This document shows positions 1 to 9,358 of a stretch of DNA of 64,000 nucleotides, in pieces. Location of the stretch: contig JAQWSU010000055.1 of assembly GCA_029243025.1 (NCBI GenBank), positions 167,478 to 231,477 on the forward strand. The letters are read 5' to 3'. The position numbers and the translations under genes were made by a program. Within the stretch, counting starts at the first letter, position 1. Each line of letters starts with the position of its first letter. Under the pieces are notes generated by a model. That model was given only the letters and a program-made list of their open reading frames with translations. It ran no database searches and was not told the DNA's origin. Source of the stretch: Pirellulaceae bacterium. GTDB lineage: Bacteria; Planctomycetota; Planctomycetia; Pirellulales; Pirellulaceae.

Positions 1-907
1 TGACTGTGGCCGCACCGAAGCGACGCCTTTGCATTCCCCAGCCAAGTAAGATGGCTGCCGGGCTATGCGCATAGACTTCGCTCAAGGCTTGCAAGTCGCG
101 CGCTGTCACACCTGCTGCCTGAGACCAATCTTGATGCGATTTTGAGAAAACTAGGTTTTGATAAGCTTCAAAGTGGTCGCAGTAACTCGGTGAAACCGGG
201 TCGATTAGGTGTTGTGTGAACAACCAACGCGCGACGCCACACGCCAATGCTGCGTCCCCGCCCGCTCGAGGCTGGATGTAGAGGTCTGCAATTTGATTCG
301 TCTGGTGATGGACTGGATCGATGAGCACGATTTGAGTGCCGTTTTGCTGAGCTTCGCGCAAAATCGGAATCAAATGAATGCTGCTGACGTAAACATTCTT
401 GCCCCACAGAACAATGGTCGAGCTGTGTTGGACATCAAACAGGTCGTTGCTGTCCACTTGGCCAAAATCAGTGGCTTGAGCCGCCTCACCGGCCCCAGAG
501 CAAATGTCGCCCGATTTGACGGTGACGGGACCGAATCGTTCGAAAAAGTAGTCACTCACATGCTTCATAATGCCAAGTGAACCACCGCAACGATAGTGAA
601 GGATCGAGGCCCCTCCGGATTCCGTTCGAAATCGCAGCATTTGCTCTGCAATCTGATCGAGAGCCTCGTTCCAGGAGATTGGCCGAAAATCGTTCCCGTC
701 GCGGGCGAGTGGAGTCAGAAGGCGATCTGAGGAATATTGCCGTTCTAAAAAACGACTTGTGCGATGGCAGAGATAGCCCTGGGTGACGGGATGCTGAGGA
801 TCACCTTGTAGACGCGTGATGCGGCCGTTTTCAATCGTGGCGACGATTCCGCAAGCGTCGGGACAGTCGCGATTGCAGGCTGTAATCTTCTGGGTGATTG
901 TGTTCAT
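1..907 (-). CDS. Molybdopterin-dependent oxidoreductase, N-terminal part (runs off left edge)
   Basis: The reverse strand reads open from an ATG at 905-907 to the window edge, about 302 codons. Near the N-terminus are C11, C15, C19 and C47 (motif ACNRDCPDACG, later GYLC), the [4Fe-4S] ligands of the DMSO-reductase/formate-dehydrogenase superfamily. They are followed by a typical MoCo-binding region: NEALDQIA, then SGDICSGAGEA near residue 145, and LWGKNVYVSS near residue 170. The protein would bind a bis-guanylyl molybdopterin and transfer electrons through the cluster. No Tat signal precedes the cysteines, so a cytoplasmic location is likely. Substrate cannot be assigned. The C-terminal half lies outside the window. 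Confidence 0.9.
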   Translation of the reverse strand, partial: MNTITQKITACNRDCPDACGIVATIENGRITRLQGDPQHPVTQGYLCHRTSRFLERQYSSDRLLTPLARDGNDFRPISWNEALDQIAEQMLRFRTESGGASILHYRCGGSLGIMKHVSDYFFERFGPVTVKSGDICSGAGEAAQATDFGQVDSNDLFDVQHSSTIVLWGKNVYVSSIHLIPILREAQQNGTQIVLIDPVHHQTNQIADLYIQPRAGGDAALACGVARWLFTQHLIDPVSPSYCDHFEAYQNLVFSKSHQDWSQAAGVTARDLQALSEVYAHSPAAILLGWGMQRRRFGAATV

Positions 908-1116
908 GAAAATTTGTGTGGGATGGGTAAGGTGCTCACCGATTGTGCAATTGCCGTTGTAGCATTTGCTGCTGGCGCCGGTCAATAAAGTCGATGTTTG
1001 TGTGGAGTCTTCATCTTGGCAAAGGTAAGTCAAACGTCAAAAGATTACTCGATGCGGAAGCTTCAGTTTGTTATTCTGCGTAATAGATCGCTTGTGTCCA
1101 TGTCACGCTTCAAATC

Positions 1117-1941
1117 ATGATATTGAATGCCCCGATTGTGAAAGATACCATGCTGAATTGCTGCCAAACCACGCTGATGCTGGCTATCCTTGCCGTGTTT
1201 ACTACCAATGGGTTTGCCCAGCATTCTAACGACAATGCACGAATCTTGTTCATGATTGGTGAACGCGAATATAAAACGGAGCAGAGCTTGCGCCGTTTTT
1301 TCACGGAAGATCTAGCCCGTCGCGGGTTTCAAGCCACATTTGTCACGGCACCCAGCAGCGGTGCTGACAAAAATGACTTCGCTGGAATATCGGACTCTTT
1401 GCCTACGGCTGATCTGCTCTTTTTGAGCGTTCGTCGCCGAGCTCCCAGCTTGCAGCAGCTGAACGCCGTGCGACAACACTTGCAAGCGGGAAAGCCGATG
1501 GTGGCGATTCGCACCGCGAGTCATCCTTTTGATACCAAGGGCAAGGCGCCCAAAGGACACGGTGAATGGTTGGATTTCGATTCTGAAGTGCTCGGTGGAA
1601 AGTACAGCGGTCACTATGGAGACGAGAAGTGCGAAGTGGTGGTTGTTTCCGATGCCGAGTCAGATCCAATCCTCAAGGGTGTGAAGCTCGGGGGAAGTAG
1701 TAAACTGTATCAAGGGAAGGTTACATCGGCAAAGGCAACTCTGTTGGTGAATGGCCGAGTTGAAGGTGGCCCTTGGGAAGCAGTCGCTTGGAAAAATGTT
1801 TATGGACCTCAAGCCGCGAAAGTGTTTTATACGTCGTTAGGTATTGCCTCAGACTTTGAACAAACAGGCTTTCGGCAAATGTTGCTTAACGCGATTCGCG
1901 ATTCTTTGGGAATAACGGTCGATTTGAGGGATCCGATCTGA
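1117..1941 (+). CDS. ThuA-like secreted protein
   Basis: The 274-residue protein has a probable signal peptide: K9, a hydrophobic stretch at about 13-32, and cleavage near GFAQ. The mature part has a class I glutamine-amidotransferase-like fold of the ThuA (trehalose utilisation) type: RILFMIGEREYKTE near the start, LLFLSVRRRAPS in the middle, VAIRTASHPF near residue 130 and HGEWLDFDSEVLGG around 150. It lacks the nucleophile cysteine context of true amidotransferases, as ThuA members do. ThuA proteins accompany sugar-oxidation genes, and here the next genes are a Gfo/Idh/MocA oxidoreductase and an SGNH hydrolase. An alternative start is ATG 1150. The first ATG is kept because it supplies the positive n-region. 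Exact reaction unknown. Confidence 0.8.
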   Translation: MILNAPIVKDTMLNCCQTTLMLAILAVFTTNGFAQHSNDNARILFMIGEREYKTEQSLRRFFTEDLARRGFQATFVTAPSSGADKNDFAGISDSLPTADLLFLSVRRRAPSLQQLNAVRQHLQAGKPMVAIRTASHPFDTKGKAPKGHGEWLDFDSEVLGGKYSGHYGDEKCEVVVVSDAESDPILKGVKLGGSSKLYQGKVTSAKATLLVNGRVEGGPWEAVAWKNVYGPQAAKVFYTSLGIASDFEQTGFRQMLLNAIRDSLGITVDLRDPI

Positions 1942-2137
1942 ACAATTAAGCCTGCGCCCTGATAAAGATGAGGTTTGCTTGCAGAATGCGAAAGGGCAGG
2001 GCGAATCAACGCGAAATACTGATCGACTGAATCGATTGACCCCGATGACTCAGCATGATCTATTTGATGAATCGTAGCCTGCTCGATCGAGTCCCACTTG
2101 TTTGAAAGCAATTGTTGTTTGCTGAGGAGATAAAAAG

Positions 2138-3436
2138 ATGATTCAGATTTCACGCCGCTCTGCCTTGAAAGCCTCCGTTGCTGCCGGTGTCGGTTACTGG
2201 ACTGGTGGGTCACTTTTGGCGCGTGAAGAATCACCGAATGAGAAACTGAACATTGCGGTGATTGGACTTGGCGGGCAGGGTGGAAGTAATTTGAAGGGTG
2301 TGGCTAGCCAAAATATCGTCGCACTATGCGATGTGGATGATCAACGGGCCGGAAATGCTTATCAGCGATTTCCAAAAGCGAAAAAATACGCCGATTATCG
2401 GCGGATGTTTGACCAAATGGATCAGCAGATTGATGCGGTCGTAGTTAGCACACCCGATCACACTCATTTTCATCCTTCCATGATCGCCTTGGACTTAGGA
2501 AAACACCTCTACTGTGAAAAGCCGATGGCTCATTCCGTATGGGAAGTGAGGCAAATGACTCAGTTGGCTGATAAAAAAGGGGTCGCCACGCAATTGGGAG
2601 TTCAGCGTCACACCATTGCGAACGTGCATCGCGTTGTTGAGTTGATCCAGAGTGGAGCGATTGGAGACGTAACCGAATGCCACTGTTGGGTCGGTGGAGA
2701 CCGGGGTATGCCCGCCGCGCCCAAGGGGACTCCCGCTATCCCAGCTCATCTCGATTGGGACCTCTGGTTGGGACCGGCTGCAAGTCGTAGCTATAGTCCG
2801 GATTACTGTCCCTACAAATGGAGATTCTGGTGGGACTTTGGCACCGGAGAGACCGGGAATTGGGGATGCCATATTTTGGATATCCCGTATTGGGCGCTTG
2901 GCCTGACGTTTCCAAACCGTGTCGATGCGTCGGGTCCTGAGATTGACGCCCAACGCACACCGAAATCGATGGCTAGTCGGATGGTGTTCCCAGCATCAGA
3001 GGGTCGCCCTGAGGTAAATCTGCACTGGTATCAAGCAGCACAAGGTCCTCCGATCTTAAAACAACACAATTTGTCGCATCAGGGTAACAATACGCTCTTC
3101 ATTGGTAGCGACGGAATGCTGCTGTGTGGTTTCGGGCAACGAAAACTGTATCCCGAGGATAAATTCGCCGACTATGCGGCTCCTGAGAAATCGATTCCTG
3201 ATTCTCCCGGTTTCCATCGCGAATGGTTTGAAGCCTGCAAAGGCGGAACGCCGGCGACCTGTGATTTTTCCTATTCGGGGCCGCTCAGCGAAACGGTGTT
3301 GCTTGCCAATGCAGCCTATCGGGCAAATGGTGGTTTTGATTGGAATGCCCAGTCGCTCGCGGCAAAAGGTAATCCGCAAGCTGATCAGTATCTCTTTTCG
3401 AAGTTTCGTAAAGGCTGGGGACTGAACTTGATCTGA
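2138..3436 (+). CDS. Tat-exported Gfo/Idh/MocA family oxidoreductase
   Basis: 432 residues. The start is fixed by a strong Shine-Dalgarno (GAGGAGATAAAAAG) just before the ATG. The N-terminus is a twin-arginine signal (SRRSALKASVAAGVGY), followed by the Rossmann fold with the glycine motif VIGLGGQGGSN near residue 40 for NAD(P). Further family marks are VVVSTPDHTHFHPS and the CEKPMAHS motif with the conserved EKP lysine near residue 130. The C-terminal part is the alpha/beta substrate domain. Tat export with bound cofactor is common for these enzymes in planctomycetes. A role in oxidising or isomerising a sugar derivative in the periplasm is inferred; the substrate is unknown. It is co-directional with the ThuA-like gene about 200 bp upstream and the SGNH gene downstream. 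Confidence 0.93.
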   Translation: MIQISRRSALKASVAAGVGYWTGGSLLAREESPNEKLNIAVIGLGGQGGSNLKGVASQNIVALCDVDDQRAGNAYQRFPKAKKYADYRRMFDQMDQQIDAVVVSTPDHTHFHPSMIALDLGKHLYCEKPMAHSVWEVRQMTQLADKKGVATQLGVQRHTIANVHRVVELIQSGAIGDVTECHCWVGGDRGMPAAPKGTPAIPAHLDWDLWLGPAASRSYSPDYCPYKWRFWWDFGTGETGNWGCHILDIPYWALGLTFPNRVDASGPEIDAQRTPKSMASRMVFPASEGRPEVNLHWYQAAQGPPILKQHNLSHQGNNTLFIGSDGMLLCGFGQRKLYPEDKFADYAAPEKSIPDSPGFHREWFEACKGGTPATCDFSYSGPLSETVLLANAAYRANGGFDWNAQSLAAKGNPQADQYLFSKFRKGWGLNLI

Positions 3437-3597
3437 GCGTGGTTGTCGCGTTAATGCATTCTGCTCGATTGGCGGAGACGATGCGCGGACATTGCCTTGG
3501 CACTTGGTCCGTTACGTGAGGTAATCCATTAAAACGCTTGATTCGAAAACTCCCTTTGTACCCGGTGTTTGGAAATCTTTTTGCATTGGACCTGCAT

Positions 3598-4554
3598 ATG
3601 ACTCGTGTCATTGTGTTCGCGATTGGGCTGGGCTGTTGGTCCACTGTCGCTTTTGCTGATGAGGCCGGAGAAACGTCCTCCTTGCTTGCCTCGGGAGATC
3701 GAGTTGTCTTTATAGGCGACTCGAATACCTATGCGGGTCGCTTTATCTCCGAAATTGAAGCTCAATGGCTGAAGCAGTTCCCAGGTCAGTCTGTTGAATT
3801 CATCAATGCGGGATTGCCGAGTGAAACAGCTTGTGGACTTTCAGAGCCCATCCATCCGTTTCCGCGACCTTCGGTGCAGGAACGGATCGATCGGGTTTTG
3901 GACAAAATGCAGCCCGACGTTTTGGTGATCGGTTATGGGATGAACGATGGAATCTATCACCCGTTCGACAAAACGAGATTTGCCGCGTATCGAAAGGGTA
4001 TTAGAACACTGGTAAGAAAAGCGAAAAAGCAGGGCGCGAAAGTCGTGCTTCTGACACCTCCTCCGTTTGATCCTTTACCCCTCAAAAAACGAGGTAAACT
4101 CCGCCCCCAAGAGGCGGAGGAGTTTAGCTGGATGACGATCTATGAGGATTATGATGAGGTGATGGATCGTTATGCGACCTGGACTCTTAAACAGCGTGCG
4201 ACGGTGGATGCAGTGGTCGACATACGAAGCCCGTTTGTCGAATATCTCGCGCGAAGAAGAAAGAGCGATTCCAGCTATATGATGTCGGACGATGGGGTTC
4301 ATTTTAATGGGGATGGCCATGCGATTATCGCTCAGGCAATTCTCGATCGTTGGGGAATTCCCTTGGTGGATGTGTCGCGCAAGTTTCAGGACCAGGTTCA
4401 TCAGGCACAGATGATCGTTCGCGACAGTGCCGTTTCCCATATCGGCCACAAACGTCCCGGAATCAAACCGGGATTGGATTGGAATTCAGCCGTCGAAAAG
4501 TCAAAGCAACTCAAGCAGCAGTTTAATCCATCACCCAAGTCGGGCGGCCTGTAA
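3598..4554 (+). CDS. Secreted SGNH/GDSL-family hydrolase
   Basis: About 318 residues from ATG 3598. The frame stays open back to a TTG at 3538, but only the ATG puts a clean signal peptide at the N-terminus (MTRVIVFAIGLGCWSTVAFA, cleavage before DEAG). Block I is VVFIGDSNTYAG with the nucleophile serine; block II includes NAGLPSETACG; block III is VIGYGMNDG; block V is DDGVHFNGDGHAI with the catalytic Asp and His. This is the full SGNH catalytic set, so an active esterase or carbohydrate deacetylase is likely. The gene converges with the RND permease gene, with a 43 bp gap. It probably acts with the two upstream exported proteins on an O-acylated glycan (inference). Confidence 0.88.
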   Translation: MTRVIVFAIGLGCWSTVAFADEAGETSSLLASGDRVVFIGDSNTYAGRFISEIEAQWLKQFPGQSVEFINAGLPSETACGLSEPIHPFPRPSVQERIDRVLDKMQPDVLVIGYGMNDGIYHPFDKTRFAAYRKGIRTLVRKAKKQGAKVVLLTPPPFDPLPLKKRGKLRPQEAEEFSWMTIYEDYDEVMDRYATWTLKQRATVDAVVDIRSPFVEYLARRRKSDSSYMMSDDGVHFNGDGHAIIAQAILDRWGIPLVDVSRKFQDQVHQAQMIVRDSAVSHIGHKRPGIKPGLDWNSAVEKSKQLKQQFNPSPKSGGL

Positions 4555-4597
4555 CCGCGTCGCTTGCCTACTCAAGGAATGGTGGCAGACGAGTCGA

Positions 4598-7500
4598 TTA
4601 GATTTCCGCTCTTCGGAAATCTGAGTTGTAGACTAAGCTGTAGGCCACGGGGATCACGACCAACGTTAAAGCGGTGGCGAACATCAAACCGAACACAATC
4701 GCGCCGGTCAATGGTTGCCAGAATTCGGCCCCGCCAGTCAAATTGAGCATCAAGGGTAACAAACCACCGATGGTGGTGATCGTGGTCAGTAGCACTGGAC
4801 GAAGGCGATTCTGACCCGCTTCGATCAACGCATTGCGAAGGGGAAGCCCGCCGCGACGAGACTGATTGATGAAGTCAACGACCACAATTGCGTCGTTGAC
4901 GACGATTCCCGTCAAACTGACCAAACCGATGAAAGATGCCAGGCTGAATGGAAAGGAGCAAATCCACATGCCGATCACGACGCCAATGAAACTGAGCGGA
5001 ACAGTTAGGAGTACGATAATCGCTTGCCGAAAACTATTGAATTGTAAAACGAGCATCCCGAATATCAAAACCACGGCGATCAGCATGCAGAACAAGAGGT
5101 AACGGAAATTTTCGTCACGTTCTTCATTTTCTCCCGTAAACTCTGCACGTACTCCGTCAGAGATCGTACCTGTCTGGCCAACAAAGACTGTGTTGCTTCC
5201 TTTGACGGGTTCGAATCCCATCTGTGGCAATAAATTCGCGCGGACAATTGCGAACACGTCGTCAGGCGTCGTGTTTGGTTTCTTAACGTCGCATCGAGCG
5301 GTGACCGAACGCGTTTGTTGATAACGGTTGACGGCGTACACGCCAACGTTTCGGGTCAACGCACCGAGTTCTTCCAGCGTCGCTTTTTTTCCTGTGTTAC
5401 CGGTTAACATGATGCGACCCAGGGTGGAGGCGGCTGACTGATACCTGCCGTCAGCTTGAATTCGTAACTTGATATCCTCGTCGTTTAAATTCAATTCGAT
5501 CGATTCATCACCGTGGATAGCCATTAATACGGCTTGGGCGATTTGTGTCTCGGAGATATCGAACAGTCCAAGGATGCGCGGATCAGGTTCGATGATCAGT
5601 TCCGGATTTTCTGGGCGATAATCGGATCGACAATCGAGGGTCCCGACGGTCTTGGCGAGTTTCCCGGCAAGTGACTGGCCGATATTTCCAATTTGTTCTA
5701 AATCATCTCCCGTCAATCGGATGGCGACATCCGAACCTCCGGGGGGCCCTTCCTCGACTTCTTCGATTGAGTAAAGGATGCCCGGGAAAAGATCGAGTCG
5801 CTTGTCAAACTTTTCCCGCAGTTCTTCGATGATTTCGGCTTCGTGGCGATTACGATCGAGTGGGGATAGCAGCTGTACCATAATCGTGCCAAATTCAGGG
5901 CCGACCGCAGGGTCGTTTTCAAGTCGACTTGCTAGTCCTTCGGAGGAGCCGATCGCCGAGATGAAATGCACGAGCTCACTCCGGCCGTTGAGACGCTTAT
6001 CTTCAGCCAGTTCTCGCAGCGGAACGGTGAAGATTTCAGCCGCGGCAATCGTCTGTTCTATACTGTTTCCTAGTGGCAATTCGTACTTGATTTCGAACTG
6101 GCCGCGATCACTCTCGGGAAAAAATGTGAAACCAATACTGCTCATCATTTGCCCGGCCCAGATGAAGGCCAGCAGGCTGCAGGTCATAACGGCCCAGCGG
6201 TGATTGAGCGCCCAGCTGAGAAGGACCAGGTAAGTTTTGAGCAAAAAACGGTGGGCAAAGCCGAGATTTTCCTCGGGTTGTCTCTCTTGTTTCGTCGTTG
6301 GCTTGCGTTGCCGGAAAAATTTTGAGGCCAGCACGGGAATCAAAAAATGGTCGACGAGTACGGAACCCAGTAAGGCCATGCTCACCACCTTGGGCATGAC
6401 TCCCATGAAATCGCCCATCATGCCGGGGACGAGTAGCATGGGAAGAAAGGCTGCCACGGTCGTTAAATCGGCAATGATCACTGGCATGCCGACCTCGCGG
6501 ATTCCGTTTTTGGCTGCCACGGCTGGTTCTTCGCCCCGCTCTACGTGTCGATAGATGTTTTCTGCCACAATAATCGCACCGTCGACCACCATTCCCAACG
6601 CGAGAATAAAGCTGAAGATCACCATGTTGGAGATTGGAATACCTGTCGCGTAGGCAGCGACTAATGCGACGGCCGAACTGAGCGGAACTGCAGTCAACAC
6701 CAGGAATGAGATTCGTAAACCCATGGTCCAGCCTAGAATGATCAGCACCAACATGGCGCCGAATACGAAACTCGATCCCAGTACGCGAAACATCAATGTG
6801 ATCTCGTCCGAAGTGTCTCGTGTCGCTGAAAAGGTCACGAACGGATACTGCGGCTCTAATTCTTTGAGCAACGATTTGAGAGCCTGCGCCGTACCGTATG
6901 TGTTGATGTCTGATTCCTTGTAGACAACAATGGTGGCACAATCGTCTCCATCGATCTTGGCGACGTTTTTCAGGCGGCGGTGAGTGTCTTGGACGTTGGC
7001 GACGTCCATGATTCGAACGATTCGACCGCCATCCTGTTTGACGATTACTTCGCGAATGTCTTCCAATCCACGTAGCTTTGTCTCGTTGCGGACCTGGTAA
7101 TCAAAAACACCCGTGTTCATCTGACCGCCGGGTAATTCTGCGTGAAAGGATGAAAGAGCGTTTCGGACATCAGCGAGCGTCAAGTCGTATTGCGCAGCGA
7201 GATCTACGTTGACGTCGACATGGACCTCGCGTTCAAGGCCACCGAACAGTTGAGTGGTTGAAACCCCAGCCAATGCCTCGATCTCGTCCTGTACCTCTTC
7301 GGCGACTTCTTTCAATGCTCGCTGGTCAAATCCTTCGGGCGCACGAATGTTGACCAACATTAATGGGGTGTTGTCAAAATCGATTTTTGTAACACTGGGT
7401 TCAATGTTGCGAAATATGTCCGGTAATTCACTGCGGACTTCATCGACCAAGTCTTTCACTTCACCGCGCGCCGTGTCCGCATCAACACCGTCAAGAAACA

Positions 7501-7780
7501 TAACTTGAGTCACACTCGATCCACGCATGCTGGTCGATGAAATAAAGTCGACGTTGTTCAGTCCTGCCAGTGCATCTTCGATCTCTCGAGTGATCTGCAC
7601 TTCAGCTTCGGTGGGAAGGGCGCCCGGATAAGGAACGGCAATCATGATCACCGCCGTACTAATTGCCGGTGCGAGTTGTACGGGAATTCTGATGGCAGCA
7701 AGCAGGGCCATCGCCAGTACGAGTACGGTCGACACGATGACGATACGCGGATGATCAATTGCGGTGTCGGTGATTTTCAT
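4598..7780 (-). CDS. RND-family efflux permease (AcrB/CusA-like)
   Basis: 1,060 residues, the normal size for an RND inner-membrane pump. It begins with the first membrane helix (IVIVSTVLVLAMALLAAI) and has two periplasmic porter halves and twelve predicted helices, with helix bundles at about 335-490 and 515-550 and again near 880-1050. Typical strings are SSTSMRGSSVTQV, GGQMNTG, RPVLLTTITTIGG and IPVAYSLVY. The helix-4 relay motif reads GMVVDGAI, so the first relay Asp is present and the second is Gly. The helix-10 equivalent of the AcrB lysine reads GIVVNDAI. The membrane-fusion gene lies 77 bp upstream on the same strand, so the two form one export operon. No outer-membrane channel gene is adjacent. 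Substrate unknown; drugs, lipids or metals are possible. Confidence 0.93.
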   Translation of the reverse strand: MKITDTAIDHPRIVIVSTVLVLAMALLAAIRIPVQLAPAISTAVIMIAVPYPGALPTEAEVQITREIEDALAGLNNVDFISSTSMRGSSVTQVMFLDGVDADTARGEVKDLVDEVRSELPDIFRNIEPSVTKIDFDNTPLMLVNIRAPEGFDQRALKEVAEEVQDEIEALAGVSTTQLFGGLEREVHVDVNVDLAAQYDLTLADVRNALSSFHAELPGGQMNTGVFDYQVRNETKLRGLEDIREVIVKQDGGRIVRIMDVANVQDTHRRLKNVAKIDGDDCATIVVYKESDINTYGTAQALKSLLKELEPQYPFVTFSATRDTSDEITLMFRVLGSSFVFGAMLVLIILGWTMGLRISFLVLTAVPLSSAVALVAAYATGIPISNMVIFSFILALGMVVDGAIIVAENIYRHVERGEEPAVAAKNGIREVGMPVIIADLTTVAAFLPMLLVPGMMGDFMGVMPKVVSMALLGSVLVDHFLIPVLASKFFRQRKPTTKQERQPEENLGFAHRFLLKTYLVLLSWALNHRWAVMTCSLLAFIWAGQMMSSIGFTFFPESDRGQFEIKYELPLGNSIEQTIAAAEIFTVPLRELAEDKRLNGRSELVHFISAIGSSEGLASRLENDPAVGPEFGTIMVQLLSPLDRNRHEAEIIEELREKFDKRLDLFPGILYSIEEVEEGPPGGSDVAIRLTGDDLEQIGNIGQSLAGKLAKTVGTLDCRSDYRPENPELIIEPDPRILGLFDISETQIAQAVLMAIHGDESIELNLNDEDIKLRIQADGRYQSAASTLGRIMLTGNTGKKATLEELGALTRNVGVYAVNRYQQTRSVTARCDVKKPNTTPDDVFAIVRANLLPQMGFEPVKGSNTVFVGQTGTISDGVRAEFTGENEERDENFRYLLFCMLIAVVLIFGMLVLQFNSFRQAIIVLLTVPLSFIGVVIGMWICSFPFSLASFIGLVSLTGIVVNDAIVVVDFINQSRRGGLPLRNALIEAGQNRLRPVLLTTITTIGGLLPLMLNLTGGAEFWQPLTGAIVFGLMFATALTLVVIPVAYSLVYNSDFRRAEI

Positions 7781-7857
7781 CGCTTAGATGCAAGTATCCT
7801 GTTGCTGCGACATGGGTGGCTATAAGTTGTTGGTGGCGATGCTCGTTGGAGTTTCAA

Positions 7858-9141
7858 TCAATCGACGGAAGCGGCCCGATTGCGGCGAGACACCGCCGGC
7901 GTTGTTGTCTGATTTTCGATGCCCACGATGCGGACGCGGCGATTTTGGACGAGTCGATGTTGCCCCTTTACCACAATTTTCCGGTCGTCGACGGGCATGT
8001 CTGGCACGATCAATGCTCCGTCTTGTTCGATGTAACGTTCGAGCGGGACGCGCTTCGCCTGGTAGTCCGCTTCTGCTCCTAAATTGAAGAACAAATAGTG
8101 CAAATCCGATTTCGACTGGTGCACGGAATAGATAAAAGGTTGGTCGCCTCGAAACATCACGCTTGGGATCGGAACTTGGTAGCCAGTGATTGAGTCGATC
8201 ACGATTTGAGCGAGGGCAACCGAACCTGGGCGCAGCCCACCATCTTCATTTTCCAGCAGGATCTCAACTTCAAATAAGCCCGTTTTGTCATCGGCCGTTT
8301 CTCCCACGCGAAAAACCTGACCGATTCGCTTCGGCCAAGGAACACCATATCGATCCGTTCCCATCAATTGGACGTAAGCTTTGAAGATGGCGTCGCCTTG
8401 AGGATTGCTTTGTCGCAATCGTTGACGTTCAGTTTCGATTTCGTGGATGCGAGATTCGGGGACTCCCACGACGAGTAAGACGCGGTCGACTTCAACAATT
8501 TCGAACGCGGGTGCATGCATGTTGATCGATTCCCCCTCGCTCACAAATCGTTTGGAAATTCGACCATTACAAGGGGAGACCAGCGTCGCATTCTCGAGAT
8601 TTTTTTGTGCGGTTGCCGTTTGTGCTTCAGCGACTGCCATGTCCGTGACCCGCTTGCGGAAATCGGCCTCCGAAATGACGCGGTTCTCCCTATTTCTGAG
8701 TTGTTTGGCTCGTGTCAAATCCTCTTGTGCCTGTTCCATCAGCGCCGTTCTTTCCTGGACACGTGCTTGCAGGATATCTTTGTCCAAGATAGCAAGTACC
8801 TGTCCTTGGCGAACGGTATCGCCGTCATCAAGGCGCTTATCCGCCTGGTTGAGTCCGAGTTCTTTCACACGACCGCTGATCTCAAAGGCCATCAAATAAC
8901 GCTCGAAAGGGCGAATCATGCCTGAGTAGGTGTCAAGAATCTCAATCGACTCGGGCTTCAAATCGCGAACGACGACGGGTGCGGCTGCGCCAACTGTGGT
9001 TTGTTCGGGAGGCAGGTCACCCACCGTTTCAGTTTTTTTCCCTGACTTCGTAGCGGTGACCCACATCACGGAAAGTGCAAAGCCCGTGACAAGGATCATG
9101 GCGACCAAGCGACCAATGGCAAGCGGAGATTGTGTCTTCAT
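7858..9141 (-). CDS. RND membrane-fusion protein (HlyD/AcrA-like periplasmic adaptor)
   Basis: 427 residues. An N-terminal membrane anchor or uncleaved signal at about 10-32 (LVAMILVTGFALSVMWV) is followed by the first half of the lipoyl domain (FEISGRVKELG). Next comes an alpha-hairpin rich in Gln and Glu (residues about 120-185, RTALMEQAQEDLTRAKQLRNR), then the second lipoyl half (NATLVSPCNGRISKRFVSEG) and the beta-barrel and membrane-proximal domains. It would link the RND pump encoded just downstream to an outer-membrane channel. It is the upstream gene of the pump operon. No SD-like sequence is obvious, but the ATG at 9141 is the only start that leaves the anchor complete. Confidence 0.92.
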   Translation of the reverse strand: MKTQSPLAIGRLVAMILVTGFALSVMWVTATKSGKKTETVGDLPPEQTTVGAAAPVVVRDLKPESIEILDTYSGMIRPFERYLMAFEISGRVKELGLNQADKRLDDGDTVRQGQVLAILDKDILQARVQERTALMEQAQEDLTRAKQLRNRENRVISEADFRKRVTDMAVAEAQTATAQKNLENATLVSPCNGRISKRFVSEGESINMHAPAFEIVEVDRVLLVVGVPESRIHEIETERQRLRQSNPQGDAIFKAYVQLMGTDRYGVPWPKRIGQVFRVGETADDKTGLFEVEILLENEDGGLRPGSVALAQIVIDSITGYQVPIPSVMFRGDQPFIYSVHQSKSDLHYLFFNLGAEADYQAKRVPLERYIEQDGALIVPDMPVDDRKIVVKGQHRLVQNRRVRIVGIENQTTTPAVSRRNRAASVD

Positions 9142-9318
9142 AGGGAAATGGTGGAATCTTCGGAAAGGTGGTGGAAAGTGAGTCCACGAGGTCTATTCTC
9201 AACGAGTTGTAATATAGTGGTATCTTTTCTTACTGACGAGTGGAACGTACGGAGGACGCAGTTGCTGGAGGGACTCGATTCGGGGAGATTACTTGTTTTT
9301 TTATCGTGGGGAATCTTT

Positions 9319-9331
9319 CGGTCTGAGACCG
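9319..9331. promoter_or_regulatory. 13-bp palindrome between NfeD and efflux genes
   Basis: CGGTCTGAGACCG is a perfect 6+1+6 inverted repeat in the 217 bp between the NfeD-like gene and the efflux operon, about 180 bp upstream of the adaptor start. It could be an operator half-site pair or a small hairpin after the NfeD gene. Nothing in the sequence decides between these. Confidence 0.25.
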
Positions 9332-9358
9332 TTTGCGTGGTGAAATGCGCTCACCGTG

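Noticed and set aside
5206..5219. CGGGTTCGAATCCC looks like a tRNA T-arm
   Set aside because: It lies inside the RND pump gene and no cloverleaf, anticodon arm or acceptor stem surrounds it.
6108..6941. Long open frame on the minus strand inside the RND gene in another frame
   Set aside because: Its translation is Arg/His-rich with no domain features, and the true RND frame covers the same DNA with strong family motifs.
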